A stretch of 64,000 nt of DNA from Bdellovibrionales bacterium (GCA_019750295.1 JAIEOS010000008.1:124001-188000), one strand, 5' to 3'. Shown: positions 34,954-44,064, counted from the first letter of the stretch. Notes: generated by a model not told the origin, from the letters alone. Program-made: numbers and translations.

Positions 34954-36324
34954 CTAGAAATTAAAAAATGCGTACTCTTGATGAGGCATAAGTTCGTAAA
35001 CTTGTCCGTCAAACGCTGTTGGGACTGGAGTCGACGTCCCGTTCGCTAAATTGATCTGGAATAATCGTCCTTCGTTATTCAAACCTAAAACAACCTTATC
35101 CGCTTTGTAGATTCGTTTGTAAGGTTGATCTAACTTAAGGTTTGCTGGCTGAAGCGAAAATGTTCCGCTCTCCGAGCAAGCGAATTCCATCACACTACCA
35201 TTCTCCATCGCCACAAAGGCCGAACGCATTTCGCGATTGTAGCCATTGGGATACAAAATCGCTAACGGAGCTGATGGAAGGCTTTGCTCGGTGGCTGCGG
35301 TCGCAGTGGCCGTGCAAGTGTATCGTACTCTGTTTTTAAAGAAGCGAGCGCCCCACTGAGTTCCACTGTGAGCATCAACAAACTGAGCCTTTTGCTCTGG
35401 AGTTTGGCTGTTATAATCCGTCACATCCGCGCCAGGGACTTGAACCACATCGCCTTCGTTATTTTCGAAAACGTATTTTGCAGGAAGTGTTTTATCCTCA
35501 GGATAAAGAACTTTGTGCTCTCCGCGCATAAGCACTCGTCCCAAAGCCGGAGATTGGCCTAATGCAGTTGTCTTTACTCCATTGGCGAAACTGATCTGAT
35601 GAAATTGTCGATCTGTTGTCATCACCATGAACTCTTGCTGGCGATCAATTTTCACTGGAACATCAAAAGCCTCATCCGCATAAATGATCGCCGAAGCTTT
35701 GGCGTAAGCGCGAGAGGCGGGATGCACCTGCGGAGCGTATTTCGCAATTTGAGCATAGGTTTCGACTGTGACGGCATAAGAACCACCATCAGCGATTTCG
35801 GTGTCACAAGCGCCTTGAATGCCTTTGCGAGGACCACGTTTACATGTCACATGAGGATAACCATCGATGTGACGAGCTTCGTGCATCATCACGCTGGCTT
35901 GATCCAAAGGTGCAAATGCGTCTGAGAGCATCAACGGGCACACATACATGGTCTTCCCACCAAAGAATCCCATCACGTAAGCGCCAACGCCCTTAGGGCA
36001 ATTGGTTTGAACGTTAAATTTAGTAATACGTCCAATAAAATACTTCCACCAGCTCGACGCAAATTTTCCGGAGAAAACTTCATCTTGGCTCACCGGCATA
36101 TTGCTATCAAACTGAGTTTTGCGCATGAACATAAGAGCCGTGAGAAGGCGTGATGTCTGTGAACCATCGTGGCAGTATTCCTTATTCGCAAGGTCTTTAA
36201 ATTGCGTGAAGGTGGCGACGATGTCGTTCATTTCCTCTTTAGGAATGCAATCGGCTGCATTGGATGAACTGGTGAATACGATAAAAGCGAACAGACCCAA
36301 AAAGGTCCGAAGTGAAAAATCCAT
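34954..36324 (-). CDS. Exported protein with an HEXXH zinc-protease motif
   Basis: A 456-residue protein with a signal peptide ending in SNAADC. The motif VMMHEARHIDG at residues 146-155 has HEXXH (His148, Glu149, His152), which would bind zinc and act as a metallopeptidase; an Asp/His in the next 20 residues could be the third ligand. The C-terminal half is beta-rich with repeated FENNEGDVVQVPG and YKADKVVLGLNNEGRLFQI, resembling propeller blades. The family is not recognised. Confidence 0.65.
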   Translation of the reverse strand: MDFSLRTFLGLFAFIVFTSSSNAADCIPKEEMNDIVATFTQFKDLANKEYCHDGSQTSRLLTALMFMRKTQFDSNMPVSQDEVFSGKFASSWWKYFIGRITKFNVQTNCPKGVGAYVMGFFGGKTMYVCPLMLSDAFAPLDQASVMMHEARHIDGYPHVTCKRGPRKGIQGACDTEIADGGSYAVTVETYAQIAKYAPQVHPASRAYAKASAIIYADEAFDVPVKIDRQQEFMVMTTDRQFHQISFANGVKTTALGQSPALGRVLMRGEHKVLYPEDKTLPAKYVFENNEGDVVQVPGADVTDYNSQTPEQKAQFVDAHSGTQWGARFFKNRVRYTCTATATAATEQSLPSAPLAILYPNGYNREMRSAFVAMENGSVMEFACSESGTFSLQPANLKLDQPYKRIYKADKVVLGLNNEGRLFQINLANGTSTPVPTAFDGQVYELMPHQEYAFFNF

Positions 36325-36407
36325 TTTAACCCCTTTCTTCTTTCCTTAGAAGATTTGTACTAGCTTAGCGATAAACCAGACGAAGGGACAAACGATTGCG
36401 TTGCGCG

Positions 36408-37079
36408 CTATAAACCAGAAAGCTCATTCAGCTTACTATGAAGATATTTTTTAACGATAGGATCACTAATTTCGTGAGCTAACTGCTGAAGCTCTACCAG
36501 ATCCTCAGGCTTTCGGGATTCCAGCAATTTATCAATCGACATAATGGCCTGTGCACGATCTTGGGTGTTTAACACTTCGTCCATGGAGTGAACTTTACCT
36601 TCGCGGTCTTTAATGGGTTGCTTGATCAGCTCCTTGAGATAGCTCCGCTGACCCGAAAGAGTAATTAAATAGGTCGCGAGGATGCGATCATTTGCAGATG
36701 AGCCCTCTAATTTCGCCTTTTGCAAGAGTGCATCGAGTTCGACTTGAGTAAAAGTGGCCGCCCAATTTTTCAATTCGATCTCTTTTTGCTCGGAATTATT
36801 ATTGAGCGAATTGACATTTTTCGCTTCTCTCTCAAATGCGATCTCAAATTTTTTCCGACGTTCTTCTTTTTCCGAAGACATGGACGCTGTTTCTGCAATC
36901 GTATCTTCTGACTTGGACTTAGGTCCAGTTGAGGAAGCGGATTCCGTGGTGGCTGCCGGAGCTTCTCTATTATATAGAGAGGATTTTTGATCCCCCTCAG
37001 GTATCCAATAAAATAAACCCGCCATGATTGCTAAGCCAACAATGGCATAACCTGTGGAATTTGATAAAATATTTTTCAT
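36408..37079 (-). CDS. Membrane-anchored protein with a helical domain, unknown function
   Basis: A 223-residue protein with one N-terminal membrane segment (residues 9-25, TGYAIVGLAIMAGLFYW) and a Ser/Thr/Ala-rich linker. The rest is alpha-helical and charged (for example KKFEIAFEREAKNVNSLN). There is no clear cleavage site, so it is probably anchored in the inner membrane and facing the periplasm. The family is not recognised. Confidence 0.55.
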   Translation of the reverse strand: MKNILSNSTGYAIVGLAIMAGLFYWIPEGDQKSSLYNREAPAATTESASSTGPKSKSEDTIAETASMSSEKEERRKKFEIAFEREAKNVNSLNNNSEQKEIELKNWAATFTQVELDALLQKAKLEGSSANDRILATYLITLSGQRSYLKELIKQPIKDREGKVHSMDEVLNTQDRAQAIMSIDKLLESRKPEDLVELQQLAHEISDPIVKKYLHSKLNELSGL

Positions 37080-37219
37080 TTTTACTCCCCCGGCTTGGTT
37101 TTAGCAAAAAAACCATCTCATCCTGAGATAATATCCCTCAACTCGTAAAAAACGGGTACAAAAATTTTAACACTTTAGTCCTAATTCAAAAGTCGAGGTC
37201 GGGTTGCCGTAAAGAAGGC

Positions 37220-38329
37220 ATGACTCAGTCCTATCACATTCGATTGTTCTTCTTTGCAGGACTGATGTTCTTCACTTTTGCACTGACCGCCTGTGGCAAT
37301 AATGGGCAATCCCTAGAAGCGATGGATCTAGAATCCATCGGTGCGGATTCTAACACCAACACAGGATCAACGACGACCTCTGAAAATTTCAAGTTAGCTG
37401 TGTGTTCATCTCTTAATTTTAAAAGCGTGGCATGGCCTAAAACTATGGATGATTTCGACCGTAACGTTTATGCCATTGCAATGAGTTTGACTGGAAGCTT
37501 CGAGGGCTCCGATGGATGGGCGAACATTGCAAACAACTTTGATGGGCAAGGGTTAAGTTTAGGTCTGTTCAATCAAAATCTAGGACAAGGTTCCTTGCAG
37601 CCGCTTTTGTCTCGACTGCAATCTAAAAATTTAACCGTCATGAAAAGCTTCTTTAATTCGGCACAATTCGCATCCTTGGAAAATATGCTGAACAAATGGA
37701 AATCCTCCTCTGGCTTTACTTCTAAAGCAACCACCATGGACACCGAACTTTTCGTAGAAAGTAATTTCTCAAAACTCGATGACCCCGCGATCGTCGAGAT
37801 CGAAGAAGGAGTTTTCGAGGCTCCATCAATGAAGGCCTCCGCTTCGATTCAAGCCACTTTAAACTGGGCCACGTCCACCCTTTACAACGGCAGTTCTTTT
37901 AAACCTGAGTGGAAAAAATCTCTTCAAAATTTAGCTCGGTCTCCCTCCTATGTTTCAGAGCAACTGTCCGCGGCCGAAGCCATTCATCAAAAAGCATTGG
38001 GATATCTTACCTCTCTCGGATTTAAAGAGATGCGCTCTTACTTATTTCTATTTGATATTGTGGTCCAAAATGGCGGTTTATCTTCGAGTGTGATCAATAA
38101 TTATAAAGCGTGGGCCAAATCCAATCCGAAGGCCACAGAAACGGCAAAATTAACTCGGCTTTTAGAATTACGTATCACCAGCGTGCTTTCACAATATAAG
38201 AACGATGTGAGATCTCGCAAAATGTCCATCATTAATGGCAAGGGAACAGTGCACGGCGCAGCTAGAGACTACGCGAAGGAGTTTTGTGTTAAGAACTGGA
38301 ATATTTCTTATTTTGCTAATGGCTTTTAA
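37220..38329 (+). CDS. Lipoprotein with a lysozyme-like domain
   Basis: A 369-residue lipoprotein (FALTAC at about Cys25). After a Ser/Asn/Thr-rich linker, residues 80-130 read YAIAMSLTGSFEGSDGWANI and NNFDGQGLSLGLFNQNLGQG, then LQPLLSRLQ. The FEG-containing helix followed by an NFDGQGLSxG loop is like that of peptidoglycan-cleaving lysozyme-like domains in phage and bacterial proteins; the Glu would be catalytic. The C-terminal half is helical. The substrate is an inference. Confidence 0.55.
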   Translation: MTQSYHIRLFFFAGLMFFTFALTACGNNGQSLEAMDLESIGADSNTNTGSTTTSENFKLAVCSSLNFKSVAWPKTMDDFDRNVYAIAMSLTGSFEGSDGWANIANNFDGQGLSLGLFNQNLGQGSLQPLLSRLQSKNLTVMKSFFNSAQFASLENMLNKWKSSSGFTSKATTMDTELFVESNFSKLDDPAIVEIEEGVFEAPSMKASASIQATLNWATSTLYNGSSFKPEWKKSLQNLARSPSYVSEQLSAAEAIHQKALGYLTSLGFKEMRSYLFLFDIVVQNGGLSSSVINNYKAWAKSNPKATETAKLTRLLELRITSVLSQYKNDVRSRKMSIINGKGTVHGAARDYAKEFCVKNWNISYFANGF

Positions 38330-38355
38330 TCCAACACACTCGGTGGAGAGCAACT

Positions 38356-39132
38356 CTACCGATAAAATAGGATTAACACCGCAGACAATACCCAAAGGTA
38401 GTAACTAAAGACCGCGAGCTTCGCCTTTTTGACAAAGTATTGATCAAGCACCCATAGCGATAATAAACCCACAACGAAAGAAACTCCTGTCCCCATTATG
38501 ATATTGGGCAATTCTTCGGAGGTGAATTCCGCTTTGGGTAACTCTAATAAGCATGCTCCCGCTATGGCCGGAATCGAAACGACAAAGCTATAGAACGTGG
38601 CCACAGATCCTCGACAGTTGAGCAGAACTGCAGTGGCGATGGTGGATCCCGAACGACTCACTCCTGGCAAAACCGCAATCCCCTGGGCGATTCCAATTAA
38701 AAATGCCTTCAATGGCGTGATCTCGGCGTACACAGTTTCGGGACTGACATGGATGAGATCTTGAGCCCTCATTTTTCGAGTCGAAAAATAAAGAAGTGTT
38801 CCGGTGAGCCACAGAAATCCACCGACCACTTTGATATTGGGATGATCGAAATCGAAAGTCTTCTGAATCGCTAATCCAATGACTGCGGTCGGTAAAGAAG
38901 TGATGATCGCCAGCTTAATAAAACGCCACTGTACAAATCGAAGAATATTCTTAAAAAAATAAAGGATCACGGCCAGCAGAGTTCCGATGTGCAGAGTCAC
39001 ATTGTAGGCGAGACTACCCTCGGTGAGGCCTAAAAAATACTCCGCAACAGTTAAATGTCCGTCGCTCGAAACAGGTAAAAATTCGGTAATTCCTTGAATA
39101 ATTCCTAAAAGAATCGCAGATAATGCATCCAC
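38356..39132 (-). CDS. uppP: Undecaprenyl-diphosphatase UppP
   Basis: A 258-residue integral membrane protein. The GTG at 39132 follows a GGGGTGA ribosome binding site; a longer frame from 39342 lies within the kinase gene. It recycles the lipid carrier of peptidoglycan synthesis by dephosphorylating undecaprenyl diphosphate. Family motifs are GITEFLPVSSDGH (E and SSxGH) and LPGVSRSGSTI. At least seven hydrophobic segments follow. It lies 23 bases after the kinase gene. Confidence 0.93.
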   Translation of the reverse strand: MDALSAILLGIIQGITEFLPVSSDGHLTVAEYFLGLTEGSLAYNVTLHIGTLLAVILYFFKNILRFVQWRFIKLAIITSLPTAVIGLAIQKTFDFDHPNIKVVGGFLWLTGTLLYFSTRKMRAQDLIHVSPETVYAEITPLKAFLIGIAQGIAVLPGVSRSGSTIATAVLLNCRGSVATFYSFVVSIPAIAGACLLELPKAEFTSEELPNIIMGTGVSFVVGLLSLWVLDQYFVKKAKLAVFSYYLWVLSAVLILFYR

Positions 39133-39155
39133 TGGCTCACCCCGTACGTTTAGCG

Positions 39156-40334
39156 TTATTTCTTTAATAGGATGAGCTGATTTTTTTGTAATTGCACGGA
39201 AATTTTCCGAATCTCTCTCCCCTGCCGCCAGTGGACTTCGTAATTTCCGGGAGTGAGATTCTTCCAAACTAGAGGAGTGAATTTTTCCGTAAACATGATT
39301 TCGCAACGGGATTCGCACTGGTACAATGCAGCTTTCGCCCAAAATCGGCTGCGGACACTGAGCGAGAGAGGCGATGCCAATGCCGGAGGCGATTTTTCTC
39401 TAGAATAGACCGGGGACTGAGTCGCTGCGCTGAGGACTGTGGTTTTTATATCTTTCGTAAAGAATAAACTCGCGACAAAACACACAGCTTGGGACAAGCA
39501 CTTTAGATATTTGATGGGTGAGGACCTTTCGCTGTCCTCATGGATCCTGAGAGTTCTTCCTTGATGCTTTTGAATATAAACCGCCCGTGCCACGAGTTCT
39601 GCTAATTTTTTCTGAAAAAACATATTCGAGCCCACTTCGAGATAGTTGCGTTTTTCGGGACTCTGATGGAGCAGCGAATTATCAGCATCGATTTCAAAAG
39701 CTCTCTGACGCCAGTCTTCGTTTGTTTTTGATGTCAAAAGGTTACGATCTTTTAAATCTTTATAAATTAAACCGAGGGAAAACAGATCCGATTTTTGAGA
39801 GAGAGACTGCTCTCTCCAAAATTCCGGAGATACAAACTGGGGTTGACCGTGATGACTTTGAACGTCGGAAAAGCCGAAGTCTAAAAGCTTAACGCATCCA
39901 TTGAGCGTGATAAAAATATTTTGGGGGGTGAGGTCCCCGTGTCGCAGATCGTAGCTCGCTAAATCTTTAAGCCCCTGTTGGACTTGCGCTATAATCTCCA
40001 TGGCGATTGGATGTTCGATCCGAACCAACGCGTACAGATCCGCTAAAGTTACCCCCTCAAGATACTCTAAAACAAGAGTCCAACCCTGGGGAAGCTTCTC
40101 CCAACCTAACATTCTTACACAGTGCTGGGATTGAACCCGAGTGAGTAAGTCGATCTCTGTTTTTAATGTTGGGACTAATTTATTGGACTTTAGAACTTTG
40201 AGAGCCACGATTTGTTCAACTCTTAAATCCTCGTGTTTACGAATAGCTTTGTAAACACGACTAGTTAAGCCTTCGCCGATGAGACTTATGAGATGATAGT
40301 TTGTAGTCGTTTGCGATCGGACGTGTTCCATCAT
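39156..40334 (-). CDS. Ser/Thr protein kinase with a PEGA-like C-terminus
   Basis: A 392-residue protein. Kinase motifs: IGEGLTSRVYKA (glycine loop, degenerate), VALKVLK (Lys46), RHGDLTPQN (catalytic loop with HGD for HRD, residues 132-139), LDFGFSD and FVSPEFW. This is a Hanks-type kinase with an Arg-to-Gly change in HRD that is usual in bacteria without activation-loop control. The C-terminal 60 residues (LTPGNYEVHWRQGREI) look like a PEGA domain. Its first 74 bases overlap the gene at 40261. Confidence 0.83.
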   Translation of the reverse strand: MMEHVRSQTTTNYHLISLIGEGLTSRVYKAIRKHEDLRVEQIVALKVLKSNKLVPTLKTEIDLLTRVQSQHCVRMLGWEKLPQGWTLVLEYLEGVTLADLYALVRIEHPIAMEIIAQVQQGLKDLASYDLRHGDLTPQNIFITLNGCVKLLDFGFSDVQSHHGQPQFVSPEFWREQSLSQKSDLFSLGLIYKDLKDRNLLTSKTNEDWRQRAFEIDADNSLLHQSPEKRNYLEVGSNMFFQKKLAELVARAVYIQKHQGRTLRIHEDSERSSPIKYLKCLSQAVCFVASLFFTKDIKTTVLSAATQSPVYSREKSPPALASPLSLSVRSRFWAKAALYQCESRCEIMFTEKFTPLVWKNLTPGNYEVHWRQGREIRKISVQLQKNQLILLKK

Positions 40335-40776
40335 TGTCTGGTATTACAATTTCTTTGCCAAACTTTTCCGAAACTTTTGCCATAAACCTCTGTTTGTCTT
40401 CACGACTCATTTTGTAAAGCCATTCGTCGCCCCAGCTCTTCAGAGCCAAACGGCAACCAGGTCCTAAAATCTTAAGATCCCCCAGGGCATACTCAGGGGA
40501 ACGAATATTCTGCGAGATCGAATCTTTGCAGGATTGATCCAACCATGCGAGCAACAATTCCCGTTGCTTTAATGATCGCCTCAACTGTCGAACCCACTTG
40601 TAGCAACTGACAGGAATGAAACCATCCTCAAGTTCGATCTTACACCGTTGATGCTGTTGGAGAAGCTCTCTCTCCTGCGATGTTATAGATACGAGTTCGC
40701 TCACTGACTGGGTGTGGATAATGGCCTGAAGTTCGGATTTTGCGAAAGCCATGGATAAAACAAATAATAGAATCAT
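40261..40776 (-). CDS. Exported protein of unknown function in the tad/kinase cluster
   Basis: A 171-residue protein with a short signal peptide (ILLFVLSMAFA). The mature protein is helical and charged with four Cys (CKIELEDGFIPVSC, QSCKDS and GPGCRLAL). Its last 74 bases overlap the kinase gene in another frame, so the two cannot both be shortened much: the kinase needs its glycine loop close to its start. It begins 4 bases inside the TadC-like gene. Confidence 0.6.
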   Translation of the reverse strand: MILLFVLSMAFAKSELQAIIHTQSVSELVSITSQERELLQQHQRCKIELEDGFIPVSCYKWVRQLRRSLKQRELLLAWLDQSCKDSISQNIRSPEYALGDLKILGPGCRLALKSWGDEWLYKMSREDKQRFMAKVSEKFGKEIVIPDNDGTRPIANDYKLSSHKSHRRRLN

Positions 40777-41213
40777 TGAGACACCTCTGTTAAAAAATGA
40801 AAAATGAGTGGACCGAGAATAATCAATAGGAGCGCCGGAAACTGGAGTAAAAGAAGCGGTATCATCAATTTATAAGGCAGTTTTCCTAAATGTGCGTCTA
40901 ATTCAGAGATACTCGCTTCGCGCATCTCTTGTTCAAGGGATTGAATGGGTTCAAAAATACTTTTGCCCTGAACGGATTGGTACAAAAGATCGAACAAAAC
41001 ACGCTGATGGGCCGACATTGTCCCATTTTTTAAACAAAATTGCGGATATGTGCAGTGAGAATGCTGCTGAAGCCAGAATGTGAGCCGTAGAGTGAAGCTA
41101 TTGACCTCCGCCTCTTTCAAATATTGATCGATGAGAGTTCGCACTGACACTCCGGAGCTCAGTTCCGTTTGTAAATGCAGGACGAAATTATATGACGGCG
41201 CTAAATCTTCCAT
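40773..41213 (-). CDS. TadC-like type II secretion F-domain protein
   Basis: About 146 residues from the ATG at 41213, preceded by GGGGAAGAGAG; a frame from 41276 adds 21 unsupported residues. The C-terminus KLPYKLMIPLLLLQFPALLL followed by GPLIFHFL is the signature ending of TadC-type inner-membrane proteins of the Flp/Tad pilus machine. The protein is shorter than a full TadC (about 300 residues), so it is a reduced or divergent member. It overlaps the TadB-like gene by 13 bases. Confidence 0.7.
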   Translation of the reverse strand: MEDLAPSYNFVLHLQTELSSGVSVRTLIDQYLKEAEVNSFTLRLTFWLQQHSHCTYPQFCLKNGTMSAHQRVLFDLLYQSVQGKSIFEPIQSLEQEMREASISELDAHLGKLPYKLMIPLLLLQFPALLLIILGPLIFHFLTEVSQ

Positions 41214-42031
41214 GAAACTCTCTTCCCCATCCAAAAAACGAGAAACTGACCGGCAATAAACATCAATAATGAACAAAAAATGAGATGTTTCAGCTCATTC
41301 AAAGCAAAATTGAAGGATACAAAAGCAAAGCAAAGACCATACATCAGGATTAAAATATTCGATTGCATGCGGACTTGATTGCGAATTTGTCCAGACTTAC
41401 GTCGAAACTGATTCATTATGACAAGCTTGCGTCGAAAATTTTCGAGTTTTTCGATCGATTTGAATGAAGAGCGGTCAATTTGGCAAAATTGAAGCACAAT
41501 TTGATTCAGAAATGATGTTTTGAGCGCCATTTTTTTGTCGTTACCTTGTTGTGAAAAAACAACAAGCTCATAAATTCGCTGCATGTGAAAGCAAAATCGA
41601 GGAGGTGCAGACTGTACCGACTGCAAGAGCGAAACACGAAAACTTTTTCCCGTCTTCATCTGCAAAATTATGTTCGTGAGTACGTCAGGAAACTCGCTCT
41701 GGAAGCGAGTCTCCAGCCATTTTAAATAAATTTTTGTGAGCCCGATAAAAACTAAAATCGGCAAAAAAATAAACACCAATTGCCATCGATTTTTCGGCAA
41801 AAAAATCAGATGAAGGCACTGAAAGAACAAGAATCCGCTGACAATTTTTGTCATCACCGAATCGGGGATATTGTTTTTACGAAAAAACGTTTCGAGAATG
41901 CGAAGTCCGAAACATATTCCGATAATTTTAATTAAAAATGCGATGAACATTGATTTCTCCATCCCAAAAAAAGCGAATCGTTCAAAAATAATGCTAAAGG
42001 TTAAATTTTTTATTGACGAAAAGAGTCGCAT
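41201..42031 (-). CDS. TadB-like type II secretion F-domain protein
   Basis: A 276-residue inner-membrane protein with hydrophobic segments near residues 28-45, 62-75, 85-97 and two at the C-terminus. FQSEFPDVLTNIILQMKTGK and SFRVSLLQSV match the T2SSF cytoplasmic domain. With the next gene it forms a TadB-TadC-like pair for Flp-type pili. The start is uncertain: a Met at residue 24 (41962) is also possible, and neither has a good ribosome binding site. A promoter for the opposite strand overlaps its 5' end. Confidence 0.7.
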   Translation of the reverse strand: MRLFSSIKNLTFSIIFERFAFFGMEKSMFIAFLIKIIGICFGLRILETFFRKNNIPDSVMTKIVSGFLFFQCLHLIFLPKNRWQLVFIFLPILVFIGLTKIYLKWLETRFQSEFPDVLTNIILQMKTGKSFRVSLLQSVQSAPPRFCFHMQRIYELVVFSQQGNDKKMALKTSFLNQIVLQFCQIDRSSFKSIEKLENFRRKLVIMNQFRRKSGQIRNQVRMQSNILILMYGLCFAFVSFNFALNELKHLIFCSLLMFIAGQFLVFWMGKRVSWKI

Positions 42032-42040
42032 GGGTAAACT
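42013..42040 (+). promoter_or_regulatory. Promoter of the Lys/Ala-rich mini-gene
   Basis: -35 TTGACG (42013-42018), a 16-base spacer and -10 TAAACT (42035-42040), 51 bases before the ATG at 42091. Confidence 0.5.
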
Positions 42041-42090
42041 GATTACAAAGAAGAGTCTTCAACAACGTAAAAACATCTAAGGAGGCAACG

Positions 42091-42162
42091 ATGGCTAAGA
42101 AGAAAAAAGCAGCTAAGAAGAAAACAGCTAAGAAAAAAACAGCTAAAAAAAAGAAGAAGTAG
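42091..42162 (+). CDS. 23-residue Lys/Ala/Thr-rich micro-protein (histone H1-tail-like)
   Basis: ATG at 42091 is 5 bases after a strong ribosome binding site (AAGGAGG). The frame is 23 codons and ends at TAG (42160-42162). The product has 16 Lys, with AKKK/TAKKK repeats, like the Lys-rich tails of histone H1 and HC1-type proteins. A promoter is upstream and a strong terminator 25 bases downstream. It is too short to be found by ordinary gene callers. A nucleoid role is an inference from composition. Confidence 0.7.
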   Translation: MAKKKKAAKKKTAKKKTAKKKKK

Positions 42163-42186
42163 TTAGTACTTCGACTTTTGAATCTG

Positions 42187-42215
42187 AAGCCCCTACTTGT
42201 AGGGGCTTTTTTTTT
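42187..42215 (+). terminator. Rho-independent terminator of the mini-gene
   Basis: A 9-bp stem, AAGCCCCTA paired with TAGGGGCTT, with a four-base loop and nine Ts in a row after the stem begins its T tract. Confidence 0.92.
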
Positions 42216-42656
42216 GCCTAAATTCATCTTTGTCTTACTTATAGCACCTATAACACTTCATTCATCGCTACCCATCTCCTAATCCCTCGACCTTTTAAAA
42301 CATAAACTAGTTCCCTGGATTCTCAGATCAGGCAGATCATATTCCCATGACTTGCCACACTTTTCTTTTTCTCTCTGCTATCCCCGCTTCTTTTTATCTT
42401 TATCGCGGTTTTTCAACTGCAATTCCGGAACTCCTACAAAAGGGCCGTTCTTGCGATTTATAGTGTTACGATGTTCGGATACTGGATATTTATTTTCGTC
42501 TTTACCGGACCCGTCGAGCTTCGTCGCCCTAGGCGATTGGGGGGTTGTTAGGGAGGAAAAGATGGGAGAACGAGTATCTTAATAGTGTTCAAAGATGTGG
42601 CTGACGGCCTACCCGGAGCGGTCGCTTTTGCACCTCAGGAAATGATCTCAGTATAA
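42216..42656. other. Gene-poor stretch between the mini-gene and icd
   Basis: No supported gene. A 76-codon frame at 42352-42582 has a Phe/Ser-rich product with no ribosome binding site and is not accepted. The plus strand carries pyrimidine-rich tracts and a G-rich run near 42539. Confidence 0.5.
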
Positions 42657-42676
42657 GTCCTCGGAAGTCCGAGGAC
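42657..42676 (-). terminator. Hairpin after icd
   Basis: An 8-bp stem, GTCCTCGG paired with CCGAGGAC, with loop AAGT, 13 bases after the icd stop. The following T-run is weak, so termination is only likely. Confidence 0.55.
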
Positions 42677-42689
42677 CGTTTACAATAAA

Positions 42690-43913
42690 TTAACCCAACG
42701 CTTTTTGAAGATTCGCATCGATGGCTTCTAAGAAAGGAACGGTGTTCATGTATTTATCGGGAGTCACTTTATCTCCATAAATACATGCGGCGAGATCCTT
42801 GGTCATTTTTCCAGACTCTACGGTCTCAACGCAAACTTTCTCTAAAGTTTGGCAGAATTTAATCAATTCCGAATTTTTATCCAAGTTTCCACGATGCTCT
42901 AGGCCTCGAGTCCAGGCAAAAATAGAAGCGATCGGGTTCGTCGAGGTCGCTTTTCCCTGTTGATGCATACGATAGTGGCGAGTCACTGTGCCGTGAGCCG
43001 CTTCGGACTCCATGGTTTTTCCATCAGGAGTGACCAAAACGGAAGTCATTAGCCCTAATGAACCGAATCCTTGAGCCACGATGTCCGATTGAACGTCGCC
43101 ATCATAGTTTTTACAAGCCCAAACAAAGCCACCACTCCATTTGATCGCCGATGCGACCATGTCGTCGATCAACCGATGCTCGTAGGTTAAGCCGAGATCA
43201 GTAAACTGAGCTTTAAAGTTTTTTTCGTAAACGTCTTGGAAGATATCTTTAAAACGTCCATCGTATTTTTTAAGAATTGTGTTTTTTGTCGATAAGTAGA
43301 GCGGCCATTTTTTCTGTAGAGCAACATTAAAGCAGGAGTGAGCGAATCCTTGGATGGACTCGTCGGTATTATACATCGCTAAAGCGACACCGTTCCCATT
43401 AAACTTATAGACCTCATGAGAAATCTTTTCGCCATTCTCACCTTCGAAAGTGATCGTCAGCTTCCCCTTGCCCTTAGTTACGAAGTCGGTCGCTCTGTAT
43501 TGGTCACCGAAAGCATGGCGCCCGATGCAAATGGGCTGAGTCCAGTGAGGAACTAATCGAGGGATGTTCTTTATAATGATGGGCTCACGAAATACCGTCC
43601 CGTCGAGAATGTTACGAATGGTGCCGTTGGGGGATTTCCACATCTGTTTAAGGTTAAACTCTTTAACTCGAGCCTCATCCGGGGTGATGGTCGCGCATTT
43701 GATGCCGACATTGTATTTTTTGATGGCTTCGGCGGACTCCACGGTCACTTTATCGTCGGTTTTATCGCGATTTTCCATGCCGAGATCAAAGTACTTAATA
43801 TCGAGTTCAAGATAAGGAAGAATGAGTTTTTCGCGAATGAAATGCCAAATAATACGGGTCATTTCGTCGCCATCAAGCTCCACAACCGGGTTTGCTACTT
43901 TGATCTTTTTCAT
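42690..43913 (-). CDS. icd: NADP-dependent isocitrate dehydrogenase
   Basis: A 407-residue TCA-cycle enzyme that converts isocitrate to 2-oxoglutarate with NADPH. It belongs to the homodimeric, eukaryote-like subfamily: [52 protein letters not shown], and [20 protein letters not shown]. The metal-binding [20 protein letters not shown] and the [16 protein letters not shown] loop for NADP are also present. A promoter is visible upstream. Confidence 0.96.
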   Translation of the reverse strand: MKKIKVANPVVELDGDEMTRIIWHFIREKLILPYLELDIKYFDLGMENRDKTDDKVTVESAEAIKKYNVGIKCATITPDEARVKEFNLKQMWKSPNGTIRNILDGTVFREPIIIKNIPRLVPHWTQPICIGRHAFGDQYRATDFVTKGKGKLTITFEGENGEKISHEVYKFNGNGVALAMYNTDESIQGFAHSCFNVALQKKWPLYLSTKNTILKKYDGRFKDIFQDVYEKNFKAQFTDLGLTYEHRLIDDMVASAIKWSGGFVWACKNYDGDVQSDIVAQGFGSLGLMTSVLVTPDGKTMESEAAHGTVTRHYRMHQQGKATSTNPIASIFAWTRGLEHRGNLDKNSELIKFCQTLEKVCVETVESGKMTKDLAACIYGDKVTPDKYMNTVPFLEAIDANLQKALG

Positions 43914-43943
43914 AGAAGCCTTTCTATTGCGTGATTTGCAGCT

Positions 43944-43973
43944 ACTATATTCAGAATTTTGTTAAATTGTCGA
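43944..43973 (-). promoter_or_regulatory. Sigma-70 promoter of icd
   Basis: On the minus strand, -35 TCGACA (43968-43973), an 18-base spacer and -10 TATAGT (43944-43949), 30 bases before the icd ATG. Confidence 0.6.
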
Positions 43974-44036
43974 TGGGTCCTTCGGCTTGAGCAGAGCGTT
44001 AATGTCCGCTCGGAAAATTTCCAAAATTTAGCTGTT

Positions 44037-44064
44037 TTGCGAGTGAAAATATGAGAAGTATACT
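44037..44064 (+). promoter_or_regulatory. Putative promoter of mdh-sucCD
   Basis: -35 TTGCGA (44037-44042), a 16-base spacer and -10 TATACT (44059-44064). The transcript would include the dispersed repeat at 44096. Confidence 0.5.

Noticed and set aside
42352-42582. 76-codon Phe/Ser-rich frame
   Set aside because: No ribosome binding site and no family pattern; composition only reflects pyrimidine-rich DNA.
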